Shown: positions 34,589 to 43,287, counted from the stretch's first letter. The stretch: 54,586 bases of DNA from SZUA-35 sp037969565 (GCA_037969565.1 JBBKXQ010000029.1:1-54586), one strand, 5' to 3'. The notes: generated from the letters alone by a model not told the origin. Made by a program: numbers and translations.

Positions 34589-34614
34589 CTGAACCAAGCT
34601 GAACCCACACTGAA
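34589..34614 (-). promoter_or_regulatory. Triple TTCAG direct repeat upstream of the PepSY gene
   Basis: CTGAA on the plus strand (TTCAG on the coding strand) occurs at 34589, 34599 and 34610, spaced 10 and 11 bases, the first two as AAGCTGAACC. They lie about 80-107 bases before the PepSY start. The motif is shared with the box before the response regulator gene at 33811-33826. Confidence 0.5.
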
Positions 34615-34673
34615 GCAGGCATCCCCGCCTGCCGTTGCGACCGGCAGAGCCCACCTGCTCAGGGCCCACCTGA

Positions 34674-35606
34674 TCAGAGCCTGCAGATGTGGATGACGAC
34701 GGTTGCGAGGTGGTGGATCTGGAGCGAGGTCACGGCGATCCCGAACAGAACCATGGTCGACGCCAAGACCGATCCCAGAACGACGGAACCCTGCCCGGTG
34801 GGATCGCCGATGAGCGCGTTCACGCGGCGCATCACCGAGCTACCGCTGAAGCGGGCGATGACCGCCCCAGCATCCTCGAGAATCAGACCGGTTCCCATTT
34901 CGGCGACGTACTCCGACCGAGCGATTGCGGCTCGGGCGATCGCTTGGGCCACGATCTCACGATCACCGCCGACAGCCGCGACGGCTGCCTCGTCAGCGCA
35001 ACGTTCGGTTGCCAACCGGATCTTCTCGGCCAGCGGTCGGAGAAAGGGCACAATCGCCACCGCCAGCGACGCGATCAACAGGAAGCGATCATGGCGCTGC
35101 TCGAGGTGCGCTCGTTCGTGAGCGAAGAGAACCTTGCGTTCTTGCGGACACAGCGCTTGCAGAATTCCGTTCGACACCACAACACATCCTGGGCGCCCCG
35201 GCGCGGCGTAGGCGATCGGTTCCGGCGTGTCGAGAAGCAGCATTCGCTGCCCGCTGGTCCCTTCGGTGGCCCAACGGCGTTTTCTGATCACGGTTCGAAC
35301 CCGAAGGCCCATGACGCCGAGCACGATCAGCGACAAGATACCGATCGGGTAGCTCACCCGATGATGCAGGGGAATCATGGGACACCAGTCGACGAGTCGC
35401 TCGACCGCATCGACGTGAGGCAGCAGCCCCGTAGCCAGGGTCAAAACGATCACGAACGCGCTGAGCGCCGACACCCCGGCAACGGCGGTGAGGGTGCGCA
35501 TGAGCGTTGCCGGTGTGGCGGAGTCGGGCATGTATCCCGCGATCGCGCCGCTGATCACGGCGAGCATCGCCGGCAGAAGTAACGAGACAAGGTCGATCGA
35601 CGTCAC
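34674..35606 (-). CDS. M56 family membrane metallopeptidase (BlaR1-like, no sensor domain)
   Basis: 310 residues, about four spans: 7-25, 42-62, 86-104 and 172-190, plus a final one near 282-300. The zinc site is HERAH (163-167, HExxH) with the third-ligand region ERCADEAA (201-208). BlaR1/MecR1 have the same protease but add a penicillin-binding sensor of about 250 residues, absent here. ATGA overlap with the blaI-like gene. In this pair the peptidase usually triggers removal of the repressor upon a signal; the signal here is not a beta-lactam sensed by a PBP domain. Confidence 0.85.
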   Translation of the reverse strand: MTSIDLVSLLLPAMLAVISGAIAGYMPDSATPATLMRTLTAVAGVSALSAFVIVLTLATGLLPHVDAVERLVDWCPMIPLHHRVSYPIGILSLIVLGVMGLRVRTVIRKRRWATEGTSGQRMLLLDTPEPIAYAAPGRPGCVVVSNGILQALCPQERKVLFAHERAHLEQRHDRFLLIASLAVAIVPFLRPLAEKIRLATERCADEAAVAAVGGDREIVAQAIARAAIARSEYVAEMGTGLILEDAGAVIARFSGSSVMRRVNALIGDPTGQGSVVLGSVLASTMVLFGIAVTSLQIHHLATVVIHICRL

Positions 35607-35950
35607 TCGAGAAGCTTCCTGAGCGCCTCGAGCTCGTCGGTTCCGAGCGTGTCGACGAACGAACTCAACACAGCCATCCGGTCGCCCGCCACCCGCATCG
35701 TGTCTTGCATCTGTCCCGCTCGATGGTCGGCCTCGGATCGAGCCGGAGCGTAGGCGTACGCACGTCCCGCTCGATCCCGAGTCAATAGGTTCTTCTGCCA
35801 GAGCCGAGTCAGAATGGTCATCACGGTCGTGTAGGCCAACTCGGGAGCGACTGCTTGTTGCACAACAGATGGAGTCACCGGACCGTCGGCACTCCAGACG
35901 AATTCCATGACTGCGTCTTCGAGTGCCCCCAACGGACGTTTGTCAGACAT
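35603..35950 (-). CDS. BlaI/MecI/CopY-family transcriptional repressor
   Basis: 115 residues. The winged helix is LGALEDAVMEFVWSADGPVTPSVVQQAV then LAYTTVMTILTRLWQKNLLTRDRAGRAYAYAPA, the BlaI signature; the C-terminal helix (LSSFVDTLGTDELEALRKLL) is for dimerisation. GGAGGTGA precedes the ATG at 35950. First gene of the repressor/peptidase pair and divergent from the TlpA gene; the palindrome at 36074-36086 between them is the likely operator. No beta-lactamase gene is near. Confidence 0.92.
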   Translation of the reverse strand: MSDKRPLGALEDAVMEFVWSADGPVTPSVVQQAVAPELAYTTVMTILTRLWQKNLLTRDRAGRAYAYAPARSEADHRAGQMQDTMRVAGDRMAVLSSFVDTLGTDELEALRKLLE

Positions 35951-36073
35951 CGCTCACCTCCATCGCTCATCGTAAACAGGGATGTGATGCAGGAGCGCCC
36001 ATCACCGAACCCGTATGAGCAACTCAGACCGGCGGCGATCGGGCGGACGCGACCAACCCGAGTGACCACACTA

Positions 36074-36086
36074 CGACAGACTGTCG
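36074..36086. promoter_or_regulatory. BlaI-type operator candidate between blaI-like and tlpA-like genes
   Basis: CGACAG-A-CTGTCG is a perfect 6-bp inverted repeat; with flanks it reads TACGACAGACTGTCGCA. This resembles the ACA/TGT half-sites bound by BlaI/CopY regulators. It ends three bases before the tlpA-like ATG, which has no Shine-Dalgarno, and an ACACTA (TAGTGT on the minus strand, -10-like) is at 36068-36073 for blaI. Confidence 0.55.
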
Positions 36087-36089
36087 CAC

Positions 36090-36644
36090 ATGGACGCTTC
36101 CCGCCTCGAACCACGTCTGACGGCACGCCGGATACTGACGATCGTCGGCGTACTCGTTGCCATTGCGTGGCTCGGCTGGACGGCCCTCGCTCAACCAGCG
36201 CTGCCGGACTTCGACGTGTCAGGCGAACCGATCGATCTGCCGGAGCAGGGAGCGTTTCCCGGAGTCACCACCGACGAATTTCGAGGCATGCTCGTCGGCC
36301 TGCGGGGCCAGCCAGTTGTCGTCAACATCTGGGCGTCGTGGTGTCCGCCATGCCGGGCTGAGATGCCGCTTCTGGAAGTCGTCGCCCAAAGCTACGCGGG
36401 CGAGGTCGTGATCCTGGGAGTGGCGTCGAATGATGACCCTGGGGCGGCGAAACGTTTTTTGGACGAACTCGGTGTGACCTATCCGAACGTTTCGGACACC
36501 ACCGGAGACATTCGAGTTGCGTTGGGGCTGACCGCCTATCCGACGACCTACGTGTTCGATTCTGAGGGCAATATGCAAGCTCGCGTCAACGGCGGAATCT
36601 CCGAACAGCGCCTGGCTAGTCTCATCGAAGCCGCTCTTCCGTGA
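36090..36644 (+). CDS. TlpA/ResA-like membrane-anchored thioredoxin
   Basis: 184 residues. One N-terminal span (about 15-35) anchors an extracytoplasmic thioredoxin fold with redox motif WCPPC (84-88) and the cis-proline loop AYPTTYVFD (about 147-155). The spacing and the ASNDDPGAAKRFLDELGVTYP insert are typical of TlpA-type reductases that keep envelope thiols reduced, for instance for cytochrome or copper-centre assembly. No ribosome site precedes the ATG, so the mRNA is probably nearly leaderless. GTGA overlap with the next gene. Confidence 0.9.
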   Translation: MDASRLEPRLTARRILTIVGVLVAIAWLGWTALAQPALPDFDVSGEPIDLPEQGAFPGVTTDEFRGMLVGLRGQPVVVNIWASWCPPCRAEMPLLEVVAQSYAGEVVILGVASNDDPGAAKRFLDELGVTYPNVSDTTGDIRVALGLTAYPTTYVFDSEGNMQARVNGGISEQRLASLIEAALP

Positions 36645-37360
36645 TCGACTACGGTCTCCTGGTCAGCATGATCATCGCGTTCGGGCTGCCATCGCTGCTG
36701 GGCATGTGGTGGCAGGTCTCGGGCAGGGACGGACCAGTCGGATTTCTCGACGCTGCATTGAGCCCGGCCTTGGCCGGCCTCGCCGTTGGTCGAATCACCA
36801 CCCTCTTGCTCGACGACCCGGCGTCGATCGGGCGCGTGTCGGACATGTTGATCATCCGCAGCGGAGTCGAGTTCTGGCCGGGCGCACTTGCGGCACTCGT
36901 AGCCGTACTGGTGGGATCAAGACTGAGCCGTATCTCCCCGGCGACGCGACTTCTCCAGATAGCGCCCCTGGCCATGTTTGGTTACGCCGGCTACGAGGCG
37001 GCCTGCGTATTCCGAGACGGCTGTTTCGGACCTGCCAGTCCCATCGGACTCCGTCCGCCGGGCCTCCCGACCACGATGCTTCCCGTCGGCTTGTTGATGG
37101 CGGTTGCGGTTGCGGCCGCGGCCGTCGGCGTCCGCGAACTCGCCACTCGGAATCGTTCTGCTGTGCTCATCGTCGCCGTCACCACGTTGGCGGTCTCGTC
37201 GGTGCGCGCCCTGGGCTCGATCTGGTTGCCCCACGTGGGGGACGGGCCTACCCGCCAACATCTCAGCTCGGTCATCATGGTGGTGGTCTCAACGGCTGTT
37301 GTCGGTCTCGCTACCGCCAGTTCCCGTCGACCGCGTCCGAAGGGGGCGATCCAGACCTGA
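36641..37360 (+). CDS. Lgt-like polytopic membrane protein
   Basis: 239 residues and about seven spans, GTG start overlapping the TlpA stop. The layout and the segment ACVFRDGCFGPASPIGLRPPGLPTTMLPVGLLMAV recall the prolipoprotein diacylglyceryl transferase (Lgt) fold with its R-x-GCF region, and RITTLLLDDPASIGRVSDMLIIRSGVEFWPG recalls its periplasmic loop. The usual Lgt length is about 270 or more and its key histidine/arginine set is not clearly kept. Two cysteines of the ACVFRDGCFG loop could trade electrons with the coupled TlpA. Function unassigned. Confidence 0.6.
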   Translation: MIDYGLLVSMIIAFGLPSLLGMWWQVSGRDGPVGFLDAALSPALAGLAVGRITTLLLDDPASIGRVSDMLIIRSGVEFWPGALAALVAVLVGSRLSRISPATRLLQIAPLAMFGYAGYEAACVFRDGCFGPASPIGLRPPGLPTTMLPVGLLMAVAVAAAAVGVRELATRNRSAVLIVAVTTLAVSSVRALGSIWLPHVGDGPTRQHLSSVIMVVVSTAVVGLATASSRRPRPKGAIQT

Positions 37361-37383
37361 ACATCGCCCCGACCCGTTTTCCT

Positions 37384-37980
37384 TCAAGCACTCATGGCGA
37401 CGGTGCCGACCATGCCCTTCGCATAGTGGCCAGGGACGTGACAGGCGAACAGGAGATTGTCCGATCCGGTGAACATCCAGGTGAGTTCCTTGGTCTCGCC
37501 GGCCGGGACCGACATCGTGTTGCCCTCATCGTGGGGCGCCATGGTCCCCGTCATCTCGGCCATCTCGGCCATCTCGGCCTCATGTTCAACCTGCGTCGCA
37601 CCATCACCGAGCGTGAAATCGTGCGCAAGAACTCCGGGATTCGACACTCGGAACGTGATGATCTCTCCCGACTTCACATCGATCGACTTCGGGTTGAACG
37701 AGAAGTTGTCCTTGGCGATGATCTCGATCACCCGAGACGCTTCGGACGCTTCCATCGGCACACCGAAGGTGTACTCCTCAGGTTCACTTTCCGCGTCTGT
37801 GCCCATGTCCATTTCGCCGTGAGTGTCGCCATCCATCACCGTGTCGGTGGTGGCCGAACCCTCTGAGGAGGGTGACACTGCGGCCACTTCGGCGCCTGGG
37901 TCATCAGACACACACGCCGCGGCGCCCAACGTGAGGGCGAGCAGAGCCGCCAAATATCGAATCGCACGTATTGAATTCAT
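37384..37980 (-). CDS. Cupredoxin (plastocyanin-like) lipoprotein
   Basis: 198 residues. Lipobox GAAAC with Cys23, then an acidic Asp/Met/His linker (VMDGDTHGEMDMG) and a cupredoxin fold. Type 1 copper ligands are His120 (VLAHDFTLG), Cys180, His185 and Met190 (CHVPGHYAKGM). Between the ligand strands sits a Met/His-rich loop, EHEAEMAEMAEMTGTMAPHDEGNTM, encoded by short repeats, that may hold extra copper. It would carry electrons or bind copper on the outer membrane face. AAGGAGATCG precedes the ATG. Convergent with the Lgt-like gene. Confidence 0.92.
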   Translation of the reverse strand: MNSIRAIRYLAALLALTLGAAACVSDDPGAEVAAVSPSSEGSATTDTVMDGDTHGEMDMGTDAESEPEEYTFGVPMEASEASRVIEIIAKDNFSFNPKSIDVKSGEIITFRVSNPGVLAHDFTLGDGATQVEHEAEMAEMAEMTGTMAPHDEGNTMSVPAGETKELTWMFTGSDNLLFACHVPGHYAKGMVGTVAMSA

Positions 37981-38175
37981 CGATCTCCTTTGGGCCGGCG
38001 GATGGGGTGGGACGAGCTATATCGCGGCCACAACGTTTCTACTCCACACGATCGCTCAACTCACCTCACCTGCTAGAGGCAAAGGTCCCGATTGGGACTC
38101 GCTCGGGGAGCGACCTTCACCCCTGTTGTTTGTGGACCACACTGATCTGATGTGCCAACACAGCAGCCGTCCGAG

Positions 38176-38979
38176 ATGAGTGTCCTCCAGAGAAGACTGG
38201 TCGGCACCGCACTTGCTTTCGGGTTGGTCCTGGCCGGTTGTTCGAGTGGCGATTCGACTGCCTCGTCCGGTGTTCAACCGATCGAACCGATCCTGGCCGG
38301 CGAAATTCGGATCGACACCGACCCCTCGGGCACGAGTGCCACCCTTGCGGTCGACACCACGATCCCGGTGGCCTGCTCGGTCATCTACGGGCAAGACGAC
38401 TCCTTCGGTTCGATCGCGGTCGACAGCGACATGCAAGGTGGGGCCCACGAGGATCACGGCCCGCTTCTCGTCGGCCTCGCCCCCGACACGGAGTACAAGT
38501 ACATCCTTCAAGGTTCTGATGCGGCCGGAACCATCTACCGCAGCGAGGTGATGACGTTCACGACGCCAGTCGCTGAAGAGTCCACACTCGGCCAAAATTT
38601 GGCGTCAGGTGGCACGATCATCGGCACGAGTTCGGAATTCTCCGACACCTTTGCCGCCGACAATGCGATCGATGGCGACCCCGCCACTGAGTGGTCCACC
38701 GCCGGTGACGGCAACGACGCCTGGATCGAAATCGATCTCGGTCAAGACGAAGAGATCGGCGTTGTGGCCTTCCGGACTCGCCAGATGACCGATGGTTCTG
38801 CCATCACCCAAACCTTCACGGTGACCATCGCTGGAACCTCGTTCGGGCCGTATCCGGCCGGCACGGATCCTGTTGTGCTCGATCAACCGGTCACGGGACG
38901 AGTCGTCCGTTTCGATGCCGACGAAACGAGCGGCGGCAACACCGGAGCCACCGAGGTCGAGATCTACCCGCCGAGCTGA
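38176..38979 (+). CDS. Lipoprotein with fibronectin-like and F5/8 type C (discoidin) domains
   Basis: 267 residues. Signal peptide LVGTALAFGLVLAGC with lipid Cys22. Residues about 40-135 resemble the fibronectin-like N-domain of purple acid phosphatases (VIYGQDDSFGSIAVDSD, LVGLAPDTEYKYILQGSDAAGTIYRSEVMTFTTP). Residues 140-267 form an F5/8C/CBM32 jelly roll (DNAIDGDPATEWSTAGDGNDAWIEIDLGQDEEIGVVAFRTR). It likely binds glycans or other surfaces. No catalytic site visible. ATG 38176 is chosen; GTG 38152 would add eight residues. Confidence 0.8.
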   Translation: MSVLQRRLVGTALAFGLVLAGCSSGDSTASSGVQPIEPILAGEIRIDTDPSGTSATLAVDTTIPVACSVIYGQDDSFGSIAVDSDMQGGAHEDHGPLLVGLAPDTEYKYILQGSDAAGTIYRSEVMTFTTPVAEESTLGQNLASGGTIIGTSSEFSDTFAADNAIDGDPATEWSTAGDGNDAWIEIDLGQDEEIGVVAFRTRQMTDGSAITQTFTVTIAGTSFGPYPAGTDPVVLDQPVTGRVVRFDADETSGGNTGATEVEIYPPS

Positions 38980-39147
38980 CTGTCCGTTCACCTCGAATCA
39001 CAGCCGAGCCACAGGCGGGTACAAGCTCGGTCACAGGGCCTCCGGATTGAGTTCATTCCAGGAGCAGCCCGCCTATCCAACTCCGGAACGGACCGGGCCT
39101 CCGACAACGACGGCAACGATGTTTGCCCCACCAAGGAGGACCGGAAC

Positions 39148-39711
39148 GTGAAGACCCAGCAGGCAAGCCCCTTCCATCGATCGGACTTCACCCCGAACGA
39201 ACCCCCGTCGCCATCGAGAAAGCGTCGGGCCGTTGCGCTACGTGACGATCGGCGGAAGCTGATCTGGTCGATCGGGGTTGCGCTTTGGATCATTGCCATG
39301 GTGGCGGCCATCGTGGCGATGATGAACGGCGACGGTGGTGTCAGCACCGATGGCGAGAATGTGGCGACCCCACTCGTCTTGTCGGTCGGCGCAGGCGGCG
39401 CATCTGCCTCCTGCCTTCCGTTCAGCGTCGAGATTCTGGCCACGATGCCGCAGGCCTTCACCGGCACGGTCACCTCGGTCGAGGCCGATGCGATCACCAT
39501 CGCCGTCGATCGCTGGTATGCGGGAGGCACGGCATCGCTCGTTCGGCTGGAGACGATTGGCGATGCCCAGGCGCTTCTCGGCGGATTCTCCTACGACGTC
39601 GGCTCGAGCTACCTTCTCACGGCTTCCGACGGAACCTTGAGCTACTGCGGATACTCGGGTCCCTCGACGCCCGAACTCGAGGCGTCGTTCGAACGAGCCT
39701 TTCTCGGCTGA
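39148..39711 (+). CDS. Membrane-anchored hypothetical protein
   Basis: 187 residues from GTG 39148, set by the AAGGAGG just upstream. A basic cytoplasmic N-terminus (about 1-37), one span (38-60, LIWSIGVALWIIAMVAAIVAMM), then about 125 extracytoplasmic residues with two cysteines (ASCLPFS and SYCGYSG) and an OB-like beta pattern (FTGTVTSVEADAITIAVDRWYAGGTASLVRLET). The family is not recognised with certainty. It follows the discoidin lipoprotein by 168 bases and is probably its own unit. Confidence 0.7.
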   Translation: MKTQQASPFHRSDFTPNEPPSPSRKRRAVALRDDRRKLIWSIGVALWIIAMVAAIVAMMNGDGGVSTDGENVATPLVLSVGAGGASASCLPFSVEILATMPQAFTGTVTSVEADAITIAVDRWYAGGTASLVRLETIGDAQALLGGFSYDVGSSYLLTASDGTLSYCGYSGPSTPELEASFERAFLG

Positions 39712-39723
39712 CGTCGAGCAAAG

Positions 39724-39758
39724 GACGGTCGATCGCCGAATTGCGGTGATCGACCGTC
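39724..39758. terminator. Hairpin between convergent genes
   Basis: GACGGTCGATC and GATCGACCGTC pair perfectly over 11 bases, extendable by GCCG/CGGT inside, with a short AATTG loop. It lies between the stop of the anchored protein (39711) and the AfsR-like gene's stop (39757). On the minus strand it is followed by CCTTTGCT; there is no long T-run, so it is a likely but not textbook bidirectional terminator. Confidence 0.55.
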
Positions 39759-42700
39759 AAGGTTGGTCTCGGCTCAGGATCTCGGTGACGACATCGTCGA
39801 ACCGACGCCCACGGTCGAGATGTCCGTGGGCTGGCGGCTCGATGGCGACACCGAGTTTCTCGGCGGAAGAGACTTCTTCGGCCCGACGCGGAAGCCGCCG
39901 GACAACCCGCTCGCAATCGGCCGCTCGAAACAACTCGTCTGCTTCTTCGGCCCGGCCCGAGTGGGCGGTGATGCATGCGATCCCTTCGATCGCCTCGCAC
40001 ATCGCCGCAGTATGACCGATGCCCGACGCGATCCGAAGAGCACGCACGTGATGTCGAAGTGCTGTTTCTGGCTGACCGTCCATCGCCAGCGCCACCCCCA
40101 GCAGATGCAGGGCGCCGAGCACACCTTCGGTGTAGCTGATCGCCTCCGCTTCCTGAAGCGACTCGGCCGCCCCAAGGGCTGCTTCCCGGGGCAGACCGGT
40201 CCGCAGACGCAACCGAGCAACTTGCCCGAGCGCAATGCTGATGAGGTGACGATCGGTCGTCTCCCGAGCAGCCGCAAGCCCTTGATCAGCAAGCTCGCAC
40301 ACGTCGGCGCTTCCGCGATCGACGGCGGTCCGAGTCTGAAGCACTCGGCAAACGGCGAGACCCCATCTGGCCTCGGTCTGTTCGAACAGCGCAATGGCTT
40401 CGTCCCGAGTGCTCTGCGAGGATTCGAGGTCGCCGACCGCCCACTGCACGACGGCAAGTGCGTTCAATCCATAAGCCGTCTGTGCGATGTCGCCGGCACT
40501 TCTTCCGCACGCAACACCTTCCCGCGCCAAGGATTCGGAGCGGGCCGTCTGGCCGAGGGAACTTGCCACCAAGGAAAGCCCCCAGAGCAGCTTTGACCGT
40601 TCCCGGGGAGGGAGGTCGGCGAAACCCAGAACCCGTTCCAGTTCGCGATCGGCCTCGGTGAGCATGCCGACCAGGATCCACGGCCAACCGAGTGCGCCCG
40701 CGAACCGAGCGGCCGCAACACCGTCGCCCGTACTCACCAGCCATTCCAGCGCCACGCGGTGGTTGGCGAGATCGTTTCGGAGTTGTTGGAGCCAGAAAAG
40801 CTGCTCGGCCCCCTGAACGCCGAGTTCGGCTCGCTCAGCCAGCTTCAAGAAACAGCCAGCGTGCCGGTCCCGGGTGGCGTCGGCGTCGAGTTGGTCGAGC
40901 ATCTCCAAGGCGTACGCCGCGAGCGTGTCGAGTAGTCGGTAACGGTCTTGATCGACCACAACGACCATCGATTGTCTGATGAGCGAAGTCAACAGATCGA
41001 GTGCCGCTGACTGATCGACGTCGGCCACGCAGCTGGCTGCTTCGAGATCGAAGCTTCCGGCGAAAACACCGAGCCGGGCAAAGAAGGATCGTTCGTCCTC
41101 ATCGAGCATGTCGATACTCCACTCGACCGCGCCCCGCAGAGTTTGCCGACGGGGCGGAACATCGCGTCCACCATCGATGAGAAGGTCGAATCTGTGGAGC
41201 AGACGCTCTCCAATTGCGCGTGGCGACAACACGTCGACACGAGCCGCTGCGAGTTCGATCGCGAGAGGCAAACCGTCGAGCGCCATGCAGATGGCGGCCA
41301 CGTCGGCCGCATTGTCGTCGGTCAATTCGAAACTGGCGCGTACTGCCGATGCCCGCTCTGCAAACAGTGCGATCGATGCGAACTGCATGAGGTCCGCCGG
41401 GGCGACGACCTCTCTCGGGGGCAACGCAAGCGGGGGCACCGGCCAAGCCATCTCTCCGGCAATGTTCAAAGGCCGCCGACTCGTGGCGAGCACTCGCACC
41501 CCAGCTGCTTCGCGCAGGATCCGCCCGACGAGCACGGCAACCGCGCCGACAACGTGCTCGCAAGTGTCGAGAACCAGGAGGCCGCTCCGCCTCGACAGCA
41601 GCGCCGCAACTGACGCGAGGGTGTCATTGCTCGGGGCCAGGGGAACATCGAGAGCTGCCGCCGCGAGGGCAGCCACTTGATCGGGGTCGGTCAGGTCTCC
41701 GAGATCGACGAACCACACGTCTGATTCGCTCAACTGCCGACGGGCCGTTTCGATCGCCAGCCGACTCTTGCCCGCGCCCGGCGGACCGGTCAGGGTGACC
41801 AGGCGACTGCGTTCGAGCAACAAACCGACCCTCTCTATTTCGACATCACGGCCAACGAGCGCCGACACCGACGCCGGAAGCTGCGCCGGGCGTTGCGGAA
41901 GGTTTGACTCCGAACTGAATTCGCGAGCAGATTGCGACCGGGCGACCGGTTCCTGTTGCTTCGAAACCTCGGCAGTCTCTCCGCGATGGTCAAGGTCGTG
42001 ATGTTGGTGTTGGTGAACCTCGTGGGCCTCGAGAGCAAGGTGTCCGTCGAGCAGCGGATCTTGGTCGAGTATGCGACGCTCCAGATCCCTGAGTTCGACT
42101 CCTGGCTCGATGCCCAATTCGTCGATGAGGGTTTGGCGAGCGCGACCGAATGCCCGCAAGGCTTCGGCCTGACGACCCGACCGATACAGCGCCAGCATGA
42201 ACTGCGCATGGAAACGTTCACGCAATGGGTAGTCGCCGACGTGGGCGGCCAGGTCGCCTACGAGCTCACGGTGGGCGCCAAGGAGCAGACCGAGGTCTGC
42301 TCTCACCTCGAGACCCACGAGCCGCATCTCTTCGAGTCGAGCTGCCTCTCCCAGTGCAAACTCCTCGCCAATCACATCGGCCAACGCGGGGCCGCGCCAG
42401 AGCGACTGCGCCGCTTCCAGCCCGACGAGACGGTCTTGAACCTGGACGAGGTCGTCGTGATCGACTTGTGAGGCCGCGAGCAATGCTTGTTCGAATCGGT
42501 GGGCATCGATAGCCTCCCGCTCGACGTCGATCGTGTAACCACCGGGTCGAGTCACGATCAACCGGCTTGGCAGCCCCGATGCGAGCCGCTTCCGAAGGTA
42601 GGAAATCTGGGTTTGGAGCGCGTTGGCCGGATTGGCCGGCTGGTCCTCGCCCCACAGCAGTTCTGCCAGCAAACTCGAGGTGACGGTTTCACCACGACGA

Positions 42701-42855
42701 AGCAAGAGGCAGGTGAGGATTGTGCGGGGAAGTCCGCGCCGAATCTCGATGAGCGACTCTCCCGAGCGGACCTCGAGCGGCCCGAGCAGACCGAACTCCA
42801 CAAAGAAACAGTATCCGTCCTCCTGTTGCTGCGCTGTCGTTGTAGTTTCCTGCAT
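39757..42855 (-). CDS. AfsR/SARP-family ATPase transcriptional regulator (BTAD-NB-ARC-TPR)
   Basis: About 1032 residues from ATG 42855. An OmpR-like DNA-binding domain (about 18-110; RRGETVTSSLLAELLWGEDQPANPANALQTQISYLRKRL), the BTAD domain (about 115-265), a linker with HQHQHHDLDH, an NB-ARC ATPase (P-loop GPPGAGKS at 357-364; LLVLDTCEHV; LATSRRPL), and C-terminal TPR helices. This is the layout of AfsR-like activators of secondary metabolism and transport in actinobacteria. Divergent from the rhodanese gene. A GTG at 42801 would start at the usual family position but lacks a well-placed ribosome site. No secondary-metabolism cluster is near, so its targets are unknown. Confidence 0.92.
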   Translation of the reverse strand: MQETTTTAQQQEDGYCFFVEFGLLGPLEVRSGESLIEIRRGLPRTILTCLLLRRGETVTSSLLAELLWGEDQPANPANALQTQISYLRKRLASGLPSRLIVTRPGGYTIDVEREAIDAHRFEQALLAASQVDHDDLVQVQDRLVGLEAAQSLWRGPALADVIGEEFALGEAARLEEMRLVGLEVRADLGLLLGAHRELVGDLAAHVGDYPLRERFHAQFMLALYRSGRQAEALRAFGRARQTLIDELGIEPGVELRDLERRILDQDPLLDGHLALEAHEVHQHQHHDLDHRGETAEVSKQQEPVARSQSAREFSSESNLPQRPAQLPASVSALVGRDVEIERVGLLLERSRLVTLTGPPGAGKSRLAIETARRQLSESDVWFVDLGDLTDPDQVAALAAAALDVPLAPSNDTLASVAALLSRRSGLLVLDTCEHVVGAVAVLVGRILREAAGVRVLATSRRPLNIAGEMAWPVPPLALPPREVVAPADLMQFASIALFAERASAVRASFELTDDNAADVAAICMALDGLPLAIELAAARVDVLSPRAIGERLLHRFDLLIDGGRDVPPRRQTLRGAVEWSIDMLDEDERSFFARLGVFAGSFDLEAASCVADVDQSAALDLLTSLIRQSMVVVVDQDRYRLLDTLAAYALEMLDQLDADATRDRHAGCFLKLAERAELGVQGAEQLFWLQQLRNDLANHRVALEWLVSTGDGVAAARFAGALGWPWILVGMLTEADRELERVLGFADLPPRERSKLLWGLSLVASSLGQTARSESLAREGVACGRSAGDIAQTAYGLNALAVVQWAVGDLESSQSTRDEAIALFEQTEARWGLAVCRVLQTRTAVDRGSADVCELADQGLAAARETTDRHLISIALGQVARLRLRTGLPREAALGAAESLQEAEAISYTEGVLGALHLLGVALAMDGQPETALRHHVRALRIASGIGHTAAMCEAIEGIACITAHSGRAEEADELFRAADCERVVRRLPRRAEEVSSAEKLGVAIEPPAHGHLDRGRRFDDVVTEILSRDQP

Positions 42856-42924
42856 GTCAGCCCGATCACAGCCACGCGTGGTGTGATGAGCGACATCCAA
42901 GAGGACGACCGAAGAAGGCGAGAC

Positions 42925-43263
42925 GTGAACGCGACCATCTCACGCGACGAGTTACATCGCATCCTGACGACGAAGACCCCGGTCGTGCTCGTCGAAGCGC
43001 TCGGTGCGGCCTATTTCGATGACGCCCACCTGGCTGGGGCGGTGAACATCACTCCCGACCAGGTCGACGCACTCGCCCCGCTACTCATCCCCGATCTCGA
43101 TGCCCTCGTGGTGGTCTATTGCAGCGGAACCTGCCAGAGCTCGGAAATCGTCGCCGACCGACTCGCGGAGATCGGCTACTCGAACGTGCGCGTCTATCTC
43201 GGCGGGAAAGAAGACTGGGTCGAAAACGGCTTTCCCCTCGAGCGGTCGATCGACCCCGACTGA
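42925..43263 (+). CDS. Single-domain rhodanese (sulfurtransferase)
   Basis: 112 residues. The rhodanese fold has an N-terminal VEALGAAYFDDAHLAGAVNI block and the active loop YCSGTCQSSE, with catalytic Cys66 and a second Cys70; the C-terminal part is VRVYLGGKEDWVENGFPLE. It could carry sulfane sulfur or deal with thiol stress. GTG 42925 has AAGG six bases upstream and gives the usual family start (MNATISRDELHRIL); an ATG at 42886 would add 13 charged residues. It lies 93 bases before the copB-like gene and may share its metal or thiol context. Confidence 0.88.
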   Translation: MNATISRDELHRILTTKTPVVLVEALGAAYFDDAHLAGAVNITPDQVDALAPLLIPDLDALVVVYCSGTCQSSEIVADRLAEIGYSNVRVYLGGKEDWVENGFPLERSIDPD

Positions 43264-43287
43264 TCCATGGCGGTGGCCGTCGCCGTC

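Noticed and set aside
34674..35950. Calling the BlaI/M56 pair a beta-lactam resistance system.
   Set aside because: The peptidase lacks a penicillin-binding sensor and no beta-lactamase or PBP gene is near.
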